A stretch of 64,000 bases of DNA from Rhizobium sp. ZPR4 (GCF_040215725.1 NZ_CP157969.1:62001-126000), one strand, 5' to 3'; positions 54,531 through 63,517 are shown, numbered from the stretch's first letter. Notes: generated by a model from the letters alone, not told the origin. Numbers and translations are program-made.

Positions 54531-55220
54531 ATGACCTTCTCGTGGATATCATCCTATTGGCCGCTTCTGTTAACGGGAGCCGTCCAAACGCTGTCGCTGC
54601 TTGTGATTTCCGTCGTCTTCGGTTTCATCATCGCCGTCGGCCTCGCCTTCGCTCAGGTCAGTGGCGGCCCCATCCTGCGCAGCCTTGCCCGCGGCTACTG
54701 CACCTTCTTCCGAGGCACGCCGCTGCTGATACAGCTCTGGTTGCTTTACTACGGTGTCGGCTCTCTCCTACCGATGATCCCGGGTATCCGTCAGAGCCTG
54801 TTCTGGCCGATCCTGCGCGAAGGTTTCTTCTTCGCGGCCGTCAGCTTCACGCTGAATTATGCGGCTTACGAGGCAGAGGTTTTGCGCGGCGCGTTGCTTG
54901 CGGTCCCGAAAGGCGAGCTGGAAGCCGGCCGCGCGTTCGGCATGCGGCCCTTCACGCTGACACGGCGCATCTGGCTGCCGCGCGCCATTCGCATCGCATT
55001 GCCGACGATCGGCGGCGAAATCGTCATGCAGCTGAAGGCGACGCCGCTCGCCTTCACCGTGACGGTGATGGATCTCTACGCCGTTGCCACGAAAGTTCGC
55101 CAGGACACGCTGCTCGTCTACGAACCGCTGATCGTCGTCACCGTCTTCTATCTCATCCTTACAGCCATCATCGCACGAAGCTTCCGTTTTCTGGAAGCGC
55201 AGGTACCGGTGCGGCGCTAA
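54531..55220 (+). CDS. amino-acid ABC transporter permease 2 (HisM-like)
   Basis: A 229-residue permease with about five membrane segments, the RGTPLLIQLWLLYYG motif usual in this family and the loop ELEAGRAFGMRPFTLTRRIW. Heterodimer partner of the preceding permease. The next gene, a methyltransferase, starts 64 bases later. Confidence 0.89.
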   Translation: MTFSWISSYWPLLLTGAVQTLSLLVISVVFGFIIAVGLAFAQVSGGPILRSLARGYCTFFRGTPLLIQLWLLYYGVGSLLPMIPGIRQSLFWPILREGFFFAAVSFTLNYAAYEAEVLRGALLAVPKGELEAGRAFGMRPFTLTRRIWLPRAIRIALPTIGGEIVMQLKATPLAFTVTVMDLYAVATKVRQDTLLVYEPLIVVTVFYLILTAIIARSFRFLEAQVPVRR

Positions 55221-55283
55221 CCCACGGCACGAAGGAGAGGTCAAACCTCCCCGCAGATCCGCGTTATTTTGGAGATTCCATTC

Positions 55284-56204
55284 ATGAGCAAACTCTTGAT
55301 CCTCGACGGCGGCATGAGCCGCGAACTGCTGCGTCTCGGCGCAGAATTGAAACAGCCGGAATGGTCGGCGCTGGCGCTCGTCAATTCGCCGGAGATCGTC
55401 CGGCAGGTCCATGACGAATTCATTGCCGCCGGATCGGACGTTGTTACAACGAACAGCTATGCGCTCGTCCCTTTCCACATTGGTGAGGAGCGGTTCTGGA
55501 AGGAAGGGGCCGATCTCATTGCCCTGTCCGGGCGGCTGGCGCGCGACGCCGCGAATGCCTGCAAGGATCGAAAAATCCTGGTCGCCGGTTCGCTGCCCCC
55601 GATCTTCGGCTCTTACGAGCCGCAGAATTTCGATCCGTCAAAGGTACAGGACTATCTCAAGGTTCTGGTCGAAAACCTCGACCCCTATGTCGATGTCTGG
55701 CTCGGCGAAACCCTCAGCCTGATCGCGGAGGCAGACGCGGTTCGGACTGCGGTCGCTGAAACAGGAAAGCCGTTCTGGATTTCCTTCACGCTGGCGGATG
55801 ATGCCGCGCAAAGAAACGGCGCCTCGCCCAAGCTTCGATCCGGCGAAGCCGTCGCGGATGCGGCTCGGTGGGCGGCGTCATCTGGCGCCGACGCACTCCT
55901 GTTTAACTGCAGCAAACCGGAAGTCATGCGAGAGGCCGTCGACGCAGCAGCGGAGGTTTTCAACCGGAGCGGCAAGAACCTGCAGATCGGCGTCTATGCC
56001 AATGCCTTCGAGGGAGAGCAAGGCGAGTCCGCCGCCAACGAGGGCCTTCATGCGACCCGAGAGGACCTGAACGATGACGCCTATTCACGCTTCGCCTGCT
56101 CCTGGGTCGATGCCGGCGCAACGATGGTGGGCGGCTGCTGCGGAATTGGCGCCGGACATATTCATCGGCTGAAGAAGGCTCTCCTTAGTCCCCAAGGGGC
56201 GTAG
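55284..56204 (+). CDS. mmuM: homocysteine S-methyltransferase family protein
   Basis: A 306-residue zinc methyltransferase. The zinc Cys residues are in LLFNCSKPE and the C-terminal VGGCCGIG. The N-terminus reads LLILDGGMSRELL. Members transfer a methyl group from S-methylmethionine (or betaine or SAM) to homocysteine to form methionine. The ATG at 55284 has GGAG nine bases upstream. Placed directly behind an amino-acid transporter, it suggests uptake and use of S-methylmethionine, a common plant metabolite. The methyl donor is inferred. Confidence 0.84.
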   Translation: MSKLLILDGGMSRELLRLGAELKQPEWSALALVNSPEIVRQVHDEFIAAGSDVVTTNSYALVPFHIGEERFWKEGADLIALSGRLARDAANACKDRKILVAGSLPPIFGSYEPQNFDPSKVQDYLKVLVENLDPYVDVWLGETLSLIAEADAVRTAVAETGKPFWISFTLADDAAQRNGASPKLRSGEAVADAARWAASSGADALLFNCSKPEVMREAVDAAAEVFNRSGKNLQIGVYANAFEGEQGESAANEGLHATREDLNDDAYSRFACSWVDAGATMVGGCCGIGAGHIHRLKKALLSPQGA

Positions 56205-56260
56205 GAGAGCCTTGGATCACCATCGATCCGGACGAGATCAGATAGGCTGTATCAGAACGA

Positions 56261-56887
56261 TCAGGCAGCCTTGAAGGGAGCACTCGCAGCTCTGTAGGCG
56301 ATGAGATCCTCGATCGTGACAAGATGGAGGCCATGCCGCTCGGCGAAAACTTCGAGCTCTGGAAGACGCGCCATCGTGCCGTCGTCGTTTGCCACTTCGC
56401 AGATGACGCCGGCCGGAGAAAGGCCGGCAAGCCTTGCAAGATCCACAGCTGCTTCCGTGTGCCCCGGGCGCGACAGGACGCCGTTTGGATGCGCACGAAG
56501 CGGAAAGATATGACCGGGCCGGGCAAATTCCTCCGGACGAGATCCGTCCCTGACGAGAGCCCGAACAGTCGCCGCTCTGTCGGCGGCGGATATTCCGGTC
56601 GTGGTTTCCGGGATGTAGTCGACCGAAACGGTAAACGCGGTCCTCAGAACTTCCGTGTTGCGCGGCACCATCAACGGAATGTCGAGCTCGTCGAGCCTTT
56701 CGCCCTCCATCGGAACGCAGATGAGACCACGGGCATGGTTCATCATGAAGGCGATCGCCTGCGGCGTGACTGCTTCGGCAGCAATCACCAGGTCGCCTTC
56801 GTTTTCGCGGTCGAGATCATCGACAACCACGATGATCTCGCCTCGCGCAATCGCGGCGATCGCATCTTCAATTTTCGAAATTGCCAT
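56261..56887 (-). CDS. ribB: 3,4-dihydroxy-2-butanone-4-phosphate synthase
   Basis: A 208-residue monofunctional RibB making the four-carbon unit of riboflavin from ribulose 5-phosphate. The metal and substrate motif DDLDRENEGDLV and later ARPGHIFPLRA and RPGHTEAAVDL are intact. There is no RibA domain; many alphaproteobacteria carry a fused RibBA. The ATG at 56887 follows AAAGGCAGG. An FMN riboswitch lies upstream, so expression rises when FMN is low. Confidence 0.93.
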   Translation of the reverse strand: MAISKIEDAIAAIARGEIIVVVDDLDRENEGDLVIAAEAVTPQAIAFMMNHARGLICVPMEGERLDELDIPLMVPRNTEVLRTAFTVSVDYIPETTTGISAADRAATVRALVRDGSRPEEFARPGHIFPLRAHPNGVLSRPGHTEAAVDLARLAGLSPAGVICEVANDDGTMARLPELEVFAERHGLHLVTIEDLIAYRAASAPFKAA

Positions 56888-57000
56888 TTTCCTGCCTTTC
56901 AAGGGTTGCCGTTAAAACGGCGTGCATGGCCGGTCAAAGCCACCATTTTCCCTTGGGCGAACAAGCATGTGAACGCCACCATCAAGCGGCGTCTCCTGCG

Positions 57001-57143
57001 TTGCTCTCTTCCATCCGGACTATGACCGTCGGCTCCGGCATCTCACCGGATCTGCTGACCCTTCCGAAAGCTCGGAAGGCGCTCGCCGGCTCGAGGAAAC
57101 TCCTCATACCGCCGGTGGGGAATTACACCCCGCCCTGAGAACA
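57001..57143 (-). promoter_or_regulatory. FMN riboswitch (RFN element) controlling ribB
   Basis: On the minus strand the conserved RFN parts occur in order: CTCAGGGCGGGGTG, AATTCCCCACCGGCGGTA, GCCGGCGAGCG, GTCAGCAGATCCGGTG, GAGATGCCGGAGCCGAC and GTCATAGTCCGGATG. The element ends about 115 bases before the ribB start. The sequence between (56888-57000) includes a 14-base palindrome at 56908-56921 and CCTT-GA-AAGG over the ribosome site; either might take part in switching, but the mechanism is not clear. Confidence 0.95.
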
Positions 57144-57246
57144 AGTGAAAGATAAGGGATCAACGCCTCATTCCGCAAGAGGCTTTGATCGCCGAATCGT
57201 CGAGAATTCGATCCGCCCGATGAACGCACCGTTCCTCATTGTCGAA

Positions 57247-58029
57247 CTACGACATGATCAAGCCGCCATCGACATTGATCGTCTGTCCGGTGATATAGGC
57301 GGCATCGTCACTGGCAAGGAAAGTGACGAGGCCGGCAACATCTTCACCCGACCCAGCCCGTTTCATCGGAATGCCTTCGACCCATTCCTTCATGAGCTCG
57401 CCGGGACCGTAATTGCCGAGCAGCTTGCCCCATGCCTGGTCGTTATAGGCCCACATGTCGGTTTCGATGATGCCCGGGCAAAAGGCGTTCACGGTAATGC
57501 CCTCGGTCGCGACTTCCTTGGCAAGGCTCTGGGTAATGCCGACGACGCCCATCTTCGATGCCGCATAATGCGGCGTATAGATGAAGCCGTCGCGCGCCTG
57601 GCCGGAGGCGGTATTGATGATGCGGCCGCCACGGCCATGCTTGCGCATGCGGGCGATCGCCTCCTGGGCGCAGAGGAAGACGCCCTTGGTGTTGACGGCC
57701 ATGACCTTGTCCCATTCGTCCTCGGTCATATCCTCGACGCGGGCGATGGTGATGACGCCGGCATTCTGGATGGAAACATCGACGGCGCCGAAGGCCGCCT
57801 CGGCAGCGTCGTAGAGACCTTTCACACTGGCCTTGTCCGTCACATCGCCGACGAAGGAAATCGCTTTGCCGCCGTCAGCCTTGATCGCATCGGCGACCGT
57901 ATGGACCGAATCCTCGTTGGCGGAAACCACCAGATTGGCGCCCTCGCGGGCAAACCGTTTGGCGATCGCAGCCCCGATGCCGCGGCTTGCGCCAGTGATG
58001 ACGACGGTCTTGTTTTCGAAGCGTTGCAT
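57247..58029 (-). CDS. short-chain dehydrogenase/reductase
   Basis: A 260-residue SDR. Cofactor motif TGASRGIG near residue 12, NAG motif (IQNAG), catalytic Ser in INTASGQ and Tyr/Lys in HYAASK. ATG at 58029 with AGGAA seven bases upstream. It is the last gene of the minus-strand sugar operon, following tpiA by 77 bases. A polyol or sugar substrate such as a tetritol is likely; it cannot be named. Confidence 0.87.
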   Translation of the reverse strand: MQRFENKTVVITGASRGIGAAIAKRFAREGANLVVSANEDSVHTVADAIKADGGKAISFVGDVTDKASVKGLYDAAEAAFGAVDVSIQNAGVITIARVEDMTEDEWDKVMAVNTKGVFLCAQEAIARMRKHGRGGRIINTASGQARDGFIYTPHYAASKMGVVGITQSLAKEVATEGITVNAFCPGIIETDMWAYNDQAWGKLLGNYGPGELMKEWVEGIPMKRAGSGEDVAGLVTFLASDDAAYITGQTINVDGGLIMS

Positions 58030-58106
58030 TCTCTGTTCCTTTCGCGGTGACAGCCACACCAGGCGCCGGCTCGAGGGGCCGATCGCCCTGCCTGTTGCTG
58101 GCGATT

Positions 58107-58844
58107 TCAAACGGCCGCCGTAATAATCCCGGCAAACTCCGATGCCTTCAGCGATGCGCCTCCGACGAGAGCGCCATCGACGTTGGAAACGCCGAAGATC
58201 GCCTTTGCATTCGACGCCTTGACCGAGCCGCCGTAGAGGATCCTGACGCGAGTTCCATCGTCTCCCAGCTTCTCGTTAAGCATCTGGCGGATGAACAAAT
58301 GCACTTCCTCTATCTGCTCGAGGGTCGGAACCAGTCCTGTCCCGATCGCCCATACGGGTTCATAGGCGATCGTCGTGTTGGAACTGGTCGCTGTTTCGGG
58401 AATTGAGCCTTCAAGCTGAGCACGAACCACCTCGATCGCCCTTCCCTCGTCTCGTTCTATGCGCGTCTCGCCGACACAAATGATGCTTGTCAGCCCCACC
58501 CTGTGAACCGCGGCAGCCTTGCCCGCGACTGCGGCATCCATTTCCTTGTAGGCGGAGCGGCGTTCGGAATGTCCGAGGATGACGAAGCGAGCGCCGATTT
58601 CGGCGAGCATCTCGGCGGAAACGTCTCCGGTATAGGCGCCTGCGGCCTGCGCATGGCAATCCTGTGCGCCGACGGCAATCGTCGAGCCTCCAGCGCATTC
58701 GGCCGCCTTTTCCACCAGCGTGAAGGGCGGGCAGACGACGATGTCACATGCCGCCTCGCCCGTTATTCCCTTCAGCGCCTCGATCTCAGCCAGGGAGGAA
58801 GCGAGACCGTTCATTTTCCAGTTGCCGGCAATCAGTTTCTTCAT
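58107..58844 (-). CDS. tpiA: triosephosphate isomerase (accessory copy)
   Basis: A 245-residue TIM. Catalytic residues are present: Lys in AGNWKMNG, His in ILGHSERR and Glu in AYEPVWAIGTG. Phosphate loop is ILYGGSVKASNA. The ATG at 58844 lies four bases after the preceding SDR stop. A triosephosphate isomerase inside a sugar operon is typical of erythritol or apiose-type pathways, where it interconverts dihydroxyacetone phosphate and glyceraldehyde 3-phosphate. This is probably in addition to a chromosomal copy. Confidence 0.92.
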   Translation of the reverse strand: MKKLIAGNWKMNGLASSLAEIEALKGITGEAACDIVVCPPFTLVEKAAECAGGSTIAVGAQDCHAQAAGAYTGDVSAEMLAEIGARFVILGHSERRSAYKEMDAAVAGKAAAVHRVGLTSIICVGETRIERDEGRAIEVVRAQLEGSIPETATSSNTTIAYEPVWAIGTGLVPTLEQIEEVHLFIRQMLNEKLGDDGTRVRILYGGSVKASNAKAIFGVSNVDGALVGGASLKASEFAGIITAAV

Positions 58845-58848
58845 CGCA

Positions 58849-59637
58849 TCACCAGCAGCAGAAGCCGCCATCGACGAGCAGGTCGACGCCCGTCACGAAG
58901 CTCGCGGCATTCGACAGTAGGAAGACGGCAGGTCCGACCATCTCATCGACCGTTGCCATACGCTGCATCGGCGTCTGCTCCTCGAAGAGCTTGGTCTGAT
59001 GAACCATTTCCGGGCGCGTATTCATCGGCGTCGCGGTATATCCCGGCGAGATGGTGTTGACGCGGATGCCGCGGCCAACCCACTCCATCGCCAGCGACTT
59101 CGACATGTGGATCACGCCCGCTTTTGAGGCGTTGTAATGGGCCTGGCTCAGACCCCGATTGACGATCACACCCGACATGGAGGCGATGTTGACGATCGAT
59201 CCGCGTCCGTTTTTCAGCATGGCGCGTGCTTCTGCCTGGCAGGACAGAAAAATGCCCTTCAAGTTGATGTCCATCAGCGTCTGGTACTGGTCTTCCTCCA
59301 TCTCCTCCGCAGGATTGGCGTTGGCGATACCGGCGGCATTGACCGCAAGTGTCAGCGGACCGAGTTCCGCCTCGGTACGCGCAACCGCCTCCCCGAGAGA
59401 GGACTTGCTGGTGACGTCAGCCGCGATCTGGAGGGAGCGACGACCGGCCGCCTCGATATGCGAGGCCGTGTTCGCCAGGCCATCGTCGGAGCGACGATCA
59501 AGAAGCGCTACATCGGCGCCGCATTGAGCAAGGCCGATTGCGATGCGTTGCCCGATCCCGCTTCCGGCGCCGGTCACGAGCGCGACCTGTCCCTTGAGAT
59601 CGAAGAGTTTCGGGGCGTTCAGAGTGATGTCGGACAC
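58849..59637 (-). CDS. short-chain dehydrogenase/reductase
   Basis: A 262-residue SDR with TGAGSGIG near residue 20, VNAAG, Ser in NIASMSG and Tyr/Lys in HYNASK. The start is a GTG at 59637 with AAGGAAGAG upstream. It lies downstream of the RIME-like element that ends the transporter ATPase gene and directly before tpiA. It probably oxidises or reduces the imported polyol or sugar. Confidence 0.87.
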   Translation of the reverse strand: MSDITLNAPKLFDLKGQVALVTGAGSGIGQRIAIGLAQCGADVALLDRRSDDGLANTASHIEAAGRRSLQIAADVTSKSSLGEAVARTEAELGPLTLAVNAAGIANANPAEEMEEDQYQTLMDINLKGIFLSCQAEARAMLKNGRGSIVNIASMSGVIVNRGLSQAHYNASKAGVIHMSKSLAMEWVGRGIRVNTISPGYTATPMNTRPEMVHQTKLFEEQTPMQRMATVDEMVGPAVFLLSNAASFVTGVDLLVDGGFCCW

Positions 59638-59657
59638 CGCTCTTCCTTTCTGTTTGT

Positions 59658-59763
59658 CTAGAGCGTTTTCGCTTTTCTTCGATCGCGAAAACGCTCTATG
59701 TTGTTGTTTCTTTAGGCATTCCAGACGGAAAACCGCTACGCAATTTTCCTGGAAATGCTCTAG
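59658..59763. repeat. RIME-like element, full 106-base copy 3 of 3
   Basis: Two palindromes: AGAGCGTTTTCGC with GCGAAAACGCTCT (a perfect 13-base pair), then a second with TTCCAGACGGAAAACCG. It begins and ends CTAG; the CTAG at 59760-59763 supplies the TAG stop of the minus-strand ATPase gene. Same length as copy 2. It lies between rbsA-like and SDR genes and may modulate the downstream message. Confidence 0.8.
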
Positions 59764-61238
59764 ATTGTCGCGAGTTCCATGACCGAGACGTCGTTCGCCT
59801 CGTCACGATTGAGAATGCCTGCCTGCTTGCCCTGGGCAAGCACGAGAATTCGGTTGGAGACGCCAAGAACCTCCTCAAGATCGGAGCTGACGACGATCAC
59901 CGCGACACCCTGTTTCGCCAGGTTCACGATGATGTCGTAGATGCCGGCTCTGGCGCCGACATCGATGCCCCGGGTCGGTTCATCAAGGACGACGACCTTG
60001 GGGTCGCGCATCAGCCACTTCGCGATGACGACCTTTTGCTGGTTGCCGCCCGACAGGTCTGACGCATATTGCTCGGCCCGGCCCTTGACGCCGAACTTCG
60101 CCACCGCCTTCTCGGCAAAGGCGCGCTTGACGCGCGATGTGATCCAACGTCCGCCGAGCTTGTCGAGATTGGCGTAGATGATGTTTTCGCTGATGCGATG
60201 ACCGACGACGAGACCTTGTTCCTTGCGATCCTCGGGCACCATGACGATGCCCTTTGCGATCGCATCCGCCGGATCGCGAAGCTTGAGCTCCTTGCCCTCC
60301 AGCTTGATCGAACCGGCGCTGATCGGATCGGCCCCGGAAATGGCGCGAACGAGTTCCGTGCGGCCGGCACCAACCAACCCGGCAATGCCGAGAATCTCGC
60401 CGGCCCGAACGTCGAACGTCACATCCCGAAATGAATCGTCGGGAGAAGTCAGCCCATTGACCTGTAGTACCGCCCGGTCCGTCGGCTCGGGAAGAGCCGG
60501 AAACATCCGGTCAAGCGAACGACCGACCATGCTTTCGACGATGGTGCGAACGGGGGTGCCGCTATCGGCAAACTCCTGGACGCGCTCGCCATCGCGCAGG
60601 ACGACGATGCGGTCGGTGATCTGCTTGATCTCCTCCATGCGGTGCGAAATGTAGACAATGCCGACGCCTTCGGACCGAAGCTTTCTTACCTGCTCGAACA
60701 GGGCCTCGGTCTCCGCGCCGCCGAGCGCCGCGGTCGGTTCGTCGAGGATCAGCAGCTTGGCATTGAGCGCTAGCGCCTTGGCGATTTCGATGAGCTGCTG
60801 GTTGGCCGTCGACAGGCCCGCGACCTTGCGCGTCGCCGGAATATGCAGGTTCAGGCGTGCAAGCTGTTCCTGCGCGCGCCGGACCATCTGGGGGCGATCG
60901 ACGGCGCCATTCTTCATCGGCCACCGCCCGATGAAGACATTTTCGGCGATCGAAAGATGCGGCAAGAGCTGCAATTCCTGATGGATCAGGACGACACCCT
61001 TGTCGATCGCGTCGCGCGGGGTGGCCGGGGCATAAGGCTGCCCCAGCCATGTCATTGTTCCCTCGGAGGGTGTGCGTGACCCGGCGATAATGCCCGACAA
61101 TGTCGACTTGCCGGCGCCGTTCTCGCCGAGAAGCGCGACCACCTCACCCGGATAGACATCAAGGCTGACATTCTTCAGCACCTGAAGCGGTCCGTAGCGC
61201 TTGGATATGCCTCTCAGGGAAAGAACGGGCTCAGTCAC
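59760..61238 (-). CDS. ribose-type sugar ABC transporter ATPase (RbsA family)
   Basis: A 492-residue protein with two ATPase domains. Domain 1 has Walker A GENGAGKST near residue 40 and Walker B LLILDEPTAAL. Domain 2 is the degenerate form usual in RbsA, with LVGAGRTEL, signature SGGNQQKV and VVLDEPTRGID. The GTG at 61238 is preferred: AGGAGG lies six bases upstream and it starts MTEPVLSLRGISKRYG. Its stop comes from a RIME-like element. Confidence 0.9.
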   Translation of the reverse strand: MTEPVLSLRGISKRYGPLQVLKNVSLDVYPGEVVALLGENGAGKSTLSGIIAGSRTPSEGTMTWLGQPYAPATPRDAIDKGVVLIHQELQLLPHLSIAENVFIGRWPMKNGAVDRPQMVRRAQEQLARLNLHIPATRKVAGLSTANQQLIEIAKALALNAKLLILDEPTAALGGAETEALFEQVRKLRSEGVGIVYISHRMEEIKQITDRIVVLRDGERVQEFADSGTPVRTIVESMVGRSLDRMFPALPEPTDRAVLQVNGLTSPDDSFRDVTFDVRAGEILGIAGLVGAGRTELVRAISGADPISAGSIKLEGKELKLRDPADAIAKGIVMVPEDRKEQGLVVGHRISENIIYANLDKLGGRWITSRVKRAFAEKAVAKFGVKGRAEQYASDLSGGNQQKVVIAKWLMRDPKVVVLDEPTRGIDVGARAGIYDIIVNLAKQGVAVIVVSSDLEEVLGVSNRILVLAQGKQAGILNRDEANDVSVMELATI

Positions 61239-61266
61239 GGCACACCTCCTCAAGATTTCAGGACGA

Positions 61267-62196
61267 TTACGGATGGTTGGCGATAAAGCCGGCCACGTTT
61301 TCCTTGGTCGTCAGCGTGGCGTCCATGAGCTGCACTGCGGGCACCTTCTCGCCGGCGACGAGCTTGACGGCATTGGCGACCGCATCGCGGCCCATCTTCT
61401 GCGTCTGCTGTGTCGCAGTGACGTCGAAGACACCCTTGCTGAGTGCTTCGAGAGCGGCGGTGTCACCATCAAAGCCGCCGACAACGATCTTCTGGGATGG
61501 GTTAGCAACCTTGATCGCCTGTGCTGCGCCGAGTGCAAGCGCGTCGGCCTGAGCAAACACGATCGATACGTCAGGATTTGCCTGCAGCATGTTCTGCATG
61601 ATCTGGAATCCCTCGTCCTGGGCCCACATGTTGGAATACTGCTCGGCAACCACCTTCACGCCGGGATTCGCCTTCAGCGATTCAGCGCAACCCTTGCTGC
61701 GGTCGACTTCAGGCGTCGTGCCTTTCTGGCCGTGGATGATGACCATCTTGCCCTTGCCGCCGGCCTGCTTGAGGATGTAGTCGCAAACGGCCTTGGCGGA
61801 CGCGACGGAATCCGTTGCAAGGAAGGTGTCGCCGGGGGCACCGTCGGCGTTGCGGTCGACGTTGACAACCGGAATGCCGGCATTCTTGGCAAGCTTTACG
61901 GGAACGCTTGCCGCCGCAGCACCGGCCGGAATATAGATCAAGGCATCGATGTTCTGGGTCAGCAGATCCTGGATCTGGTTGATCTGGGTCGGGCCATCGC
62001 CCTTGGCATCCACGGTAACCACCTGGATGCCGCGCTTCTTGGCTTCATCCTCGACGGACTGCTTGATCTGGTTGAAGAAGTTTGCCTGCAGGTTTGCAAC
62101 AGCCAGACCGATCTTCTTGGTGTCTTTTGCCTGAACAGAACCCAATGACATCGCAAGCACGGCGGCCGAGGCCAGAAGAATGCGCGCAAATTTCAT
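61267..62196 (-). CDS. ribose-type sugar ABC transporter substrate-binding protein (RbsB family)
   Basis: A 309-residue periplasmic protein with a Sec signal peptide cleaved after about residue 23 (SVQA-KDT). The type 1 sugar-binding fold is seen in IGLAVANLQANFFNQI and VVGGFDGDTAALEA. ATG at 62196 with AGGAGG upstream. Ligand a monosaccharide or polyol. Confidence 0.91.
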   Translation of the reverse strand: MKFARILLASAAVLAMSLGSVQAKDTKKIGLAVANLQANFFNQIKQSVEDEAKKRGIQVVTVDAKGDGPTQINQIQDLLTQNIDALIYIPAGAAAASVPVKLAKNAGIPVVNVDRNADGAPGDTFLATDSVASAKAVCDYILKQAGGKGKMVIIHGQKGTTPEVDRSKGCAESLKANPGVKVVAEQYSNMWAQDEGFQIMQNMLQANPDVSIVFAQADALALGAAQAIKVANPSQKIVVGGFDGDTAALEALSKGVFDVTATQQTQKMGRDAVANAVKLVAGEKVPAVQLMDATLTTKENVAGFIANHP

Positions 62197-62287
62197 TTTA
62201 TTTCCTCCTTTTTTCAGTGAACCCTTGGGTACGTCCTCCCCCTCGGGCATGTGATCCGCTCCAAACCTCTCGGAGAGGAACTGGTAA

Positions 62288-62308
62288 AGGTCCGCCGAAC
62301 GCGGACCT
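62288..62308 (-). terminator. hairpin between permease and binding-protein genes
   Basis: AGGTCCGC-CGAAC-GCGGACCT, a perfect eight-base stem just after the RbsC-like stop on the minus strand. It may attenuate or process the message between the genes. Confidence 0.5.
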
Positions 62309-62313
62309 GAATG

Positions 62314-63294
62314 TCAGGCCCGCCGCCTACGGATCGTTTCCGCGCCGACCGCAAGTACGATGACGATGCCGATGATGACCTGCTGCAGGAATGGCGAGAC
62401 ATTGAGCAAGTTGAGACCGTTGCGCAGAACGCCGATGATCAGGACACCGATGAGCGTGCCGCCAATGCCGCCAGATCCCCCGGAAAGAGAGGTGCCACCA
62501 ATGACGACGGCTGCAATCGTGTCGAGCTCGTAACCAAAGCCGCTCGACGGCTGAACAGAGTCGAGACGCGCCGCCAGCACGATACCGGCCAGACCGGCCA
62601 GCACCGCGCTTGCGACATAGACGGCGATCGTCACGAGCTGGACATTGATGCCGGCGAGACGAGCAACTTCCGGATTGCCGCCCACGGCATAGAGCATGCG
62701 CCCCTCGGAGCGGAAGTGCAGGAACACCCAGGCCACGGCGACAACCGCCAGCATCAGGAAAACCGTCGCGGTCAGCACGCCGAAATGCCGATCGATCGCT
62801 AGCATCATGAACCAATCGGGAAATCCGACGATCTGCTGCCCATCCGTGATCATGTTCGCGACGCCGCGTGCGGCCGACATCATCGCCAGCGTCGCAATAA
62901 AGGCCGGAACCCGGAATAAGGTCACGAGAAGTCCGACGATCAGTCCGCTGACCGCGGAAGCGACGAGCGCGACTGCAATCCCCGCGACAAGCGGCAGGCC
63001 GGCAATATTTGCCGTCCAGCCCATGACCATCATGGCCAGCGCAAGGACCGAACCAACCGAAAGATCGATGCCGCCGATCAGGATGACGAAGGTCATGCCG
63101 ACGGCCATGATCCCAAGCACGGTGATCTGATCGAGAATGTTGAGGCCGTTGCGAAGCGAGAGAAACGCATCGGTGCTGAGGCTCAGGAAAACGCAAAGAG
63201 CAAGCAAGCCAACAAGGGGTCCAGTAGCGCCGGTGAGCTTTTTCAGCCACGTCACGGACGGACGGCTCTGTTCATTGACGTCGATCGCCACCAT
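62314..63294 (-). CDS. ribose-type sugar ABC transporter permease (RbsC family)
   Basis: A 326-residue permease with about eight to ten membrane segments and the family motif GGIDLSVGSVLALAMM near residue 75. The loop VGGNPEVARLAGINV is conserved in the family. Two adjacent ATGs exist (63297, 63294); 63294 is better spaced from GGGAGG. First gene of the operon. Confidence 0.9.
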   Translation of the reverse strand: MVAIDVNEQSRPSVTWLKKLTGATGPLVGLLALCVFLSLSTDAFLSLRNGLNILDQITVLGIMAVGMTFVILIGGIDLSVGSVLALAMMVMGWTANIAGLPLVAGIAVALVASAVSGLIVGLLVTLFRVPAFIATLAMMSAARGVANMITDGQQIVGFPDWFMMLAIDRHFGVLTATVFLMLAVVAVAWVFLHFRSEGRMLYAVGGNPEVARLAGINVQLVTIAVYVASAVLAGLAGIVLAARLDSVQPSSGFGYELDTIAAVVIGGTSLSGGSGGIGGTLIGVLIIGVLRNGLNLLNVSPFLQQVIIGIVIVLAVGAETIRRRRA

Positions 63295-63351
63295 CATTCC
63301 TCCCAGGGACCTGAGGCTAGCGGCCATGCCTGGCGGCTAGGTTTTCAAGCT

Positions 63352-63367
63352 AGAATATTTATTCACA
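63352..63367. promoter_or_regulatory. candidate operator, copy 1 of GAATATTTATTCACA
   Basis: The 15-base string 63353-63367 recurs at 63493-63507 in the same orientation, 140 bases away. It lies in the divergent gap downstream of the minus-strand promoter. Confidence 0.55.
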
Positions 63368-63380
63368 TATGCTGGAAAAT

Positions 63381-63409
63381 TCATTACCAACTCGCCTTGG
63401 CACTGTCAA
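63381..63409 (-). promoter_or_regulatory. promoter of the ribose-type operon
   Basis: On the minus strand TTGACA (63404-63409), a 17-base spacer and TAATGA (63381-63386). A perfect -35 and ideal spacing support it. The operator copy at 63352 lies just downstream. Confidence 0.55.
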
Positions 63410-63491
63410 CCGAGTCTTTTCGGCCTGTTTTGACAACAACTCATCCGCGGGGGCTTGACTAACGATCCTCCTGTGCAAAAATATAAATAGA

Positions 63492-63507
63492 TGAATATTT
63501 ATTCACA
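63492..63507. promoter_or_regulatory. candidate operator, copy 2 of GAATATTTATTCACA
   Basis: TGAATATTTATTCA is itself a near-perfect 14-base dyad (one mismatched pair) lying just upstream of the transketolase ribosome site. With copy 1 it could let one regulator control both divergent units. On the plus strand TTGACT (63455) and TATAAA (63482) lie upstream but are spaced 21 bases apart. Confidence 0.55.
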
Positions 63508-63517
63508 CGAGGAAATG

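Noticed and set aside
61201..62148. 315-residue open frame antisense to the RbsB-like gene
   Set aside because: The minus-strand gene has a signal peptide and binding-protein fold; the plus frame is a shadow.
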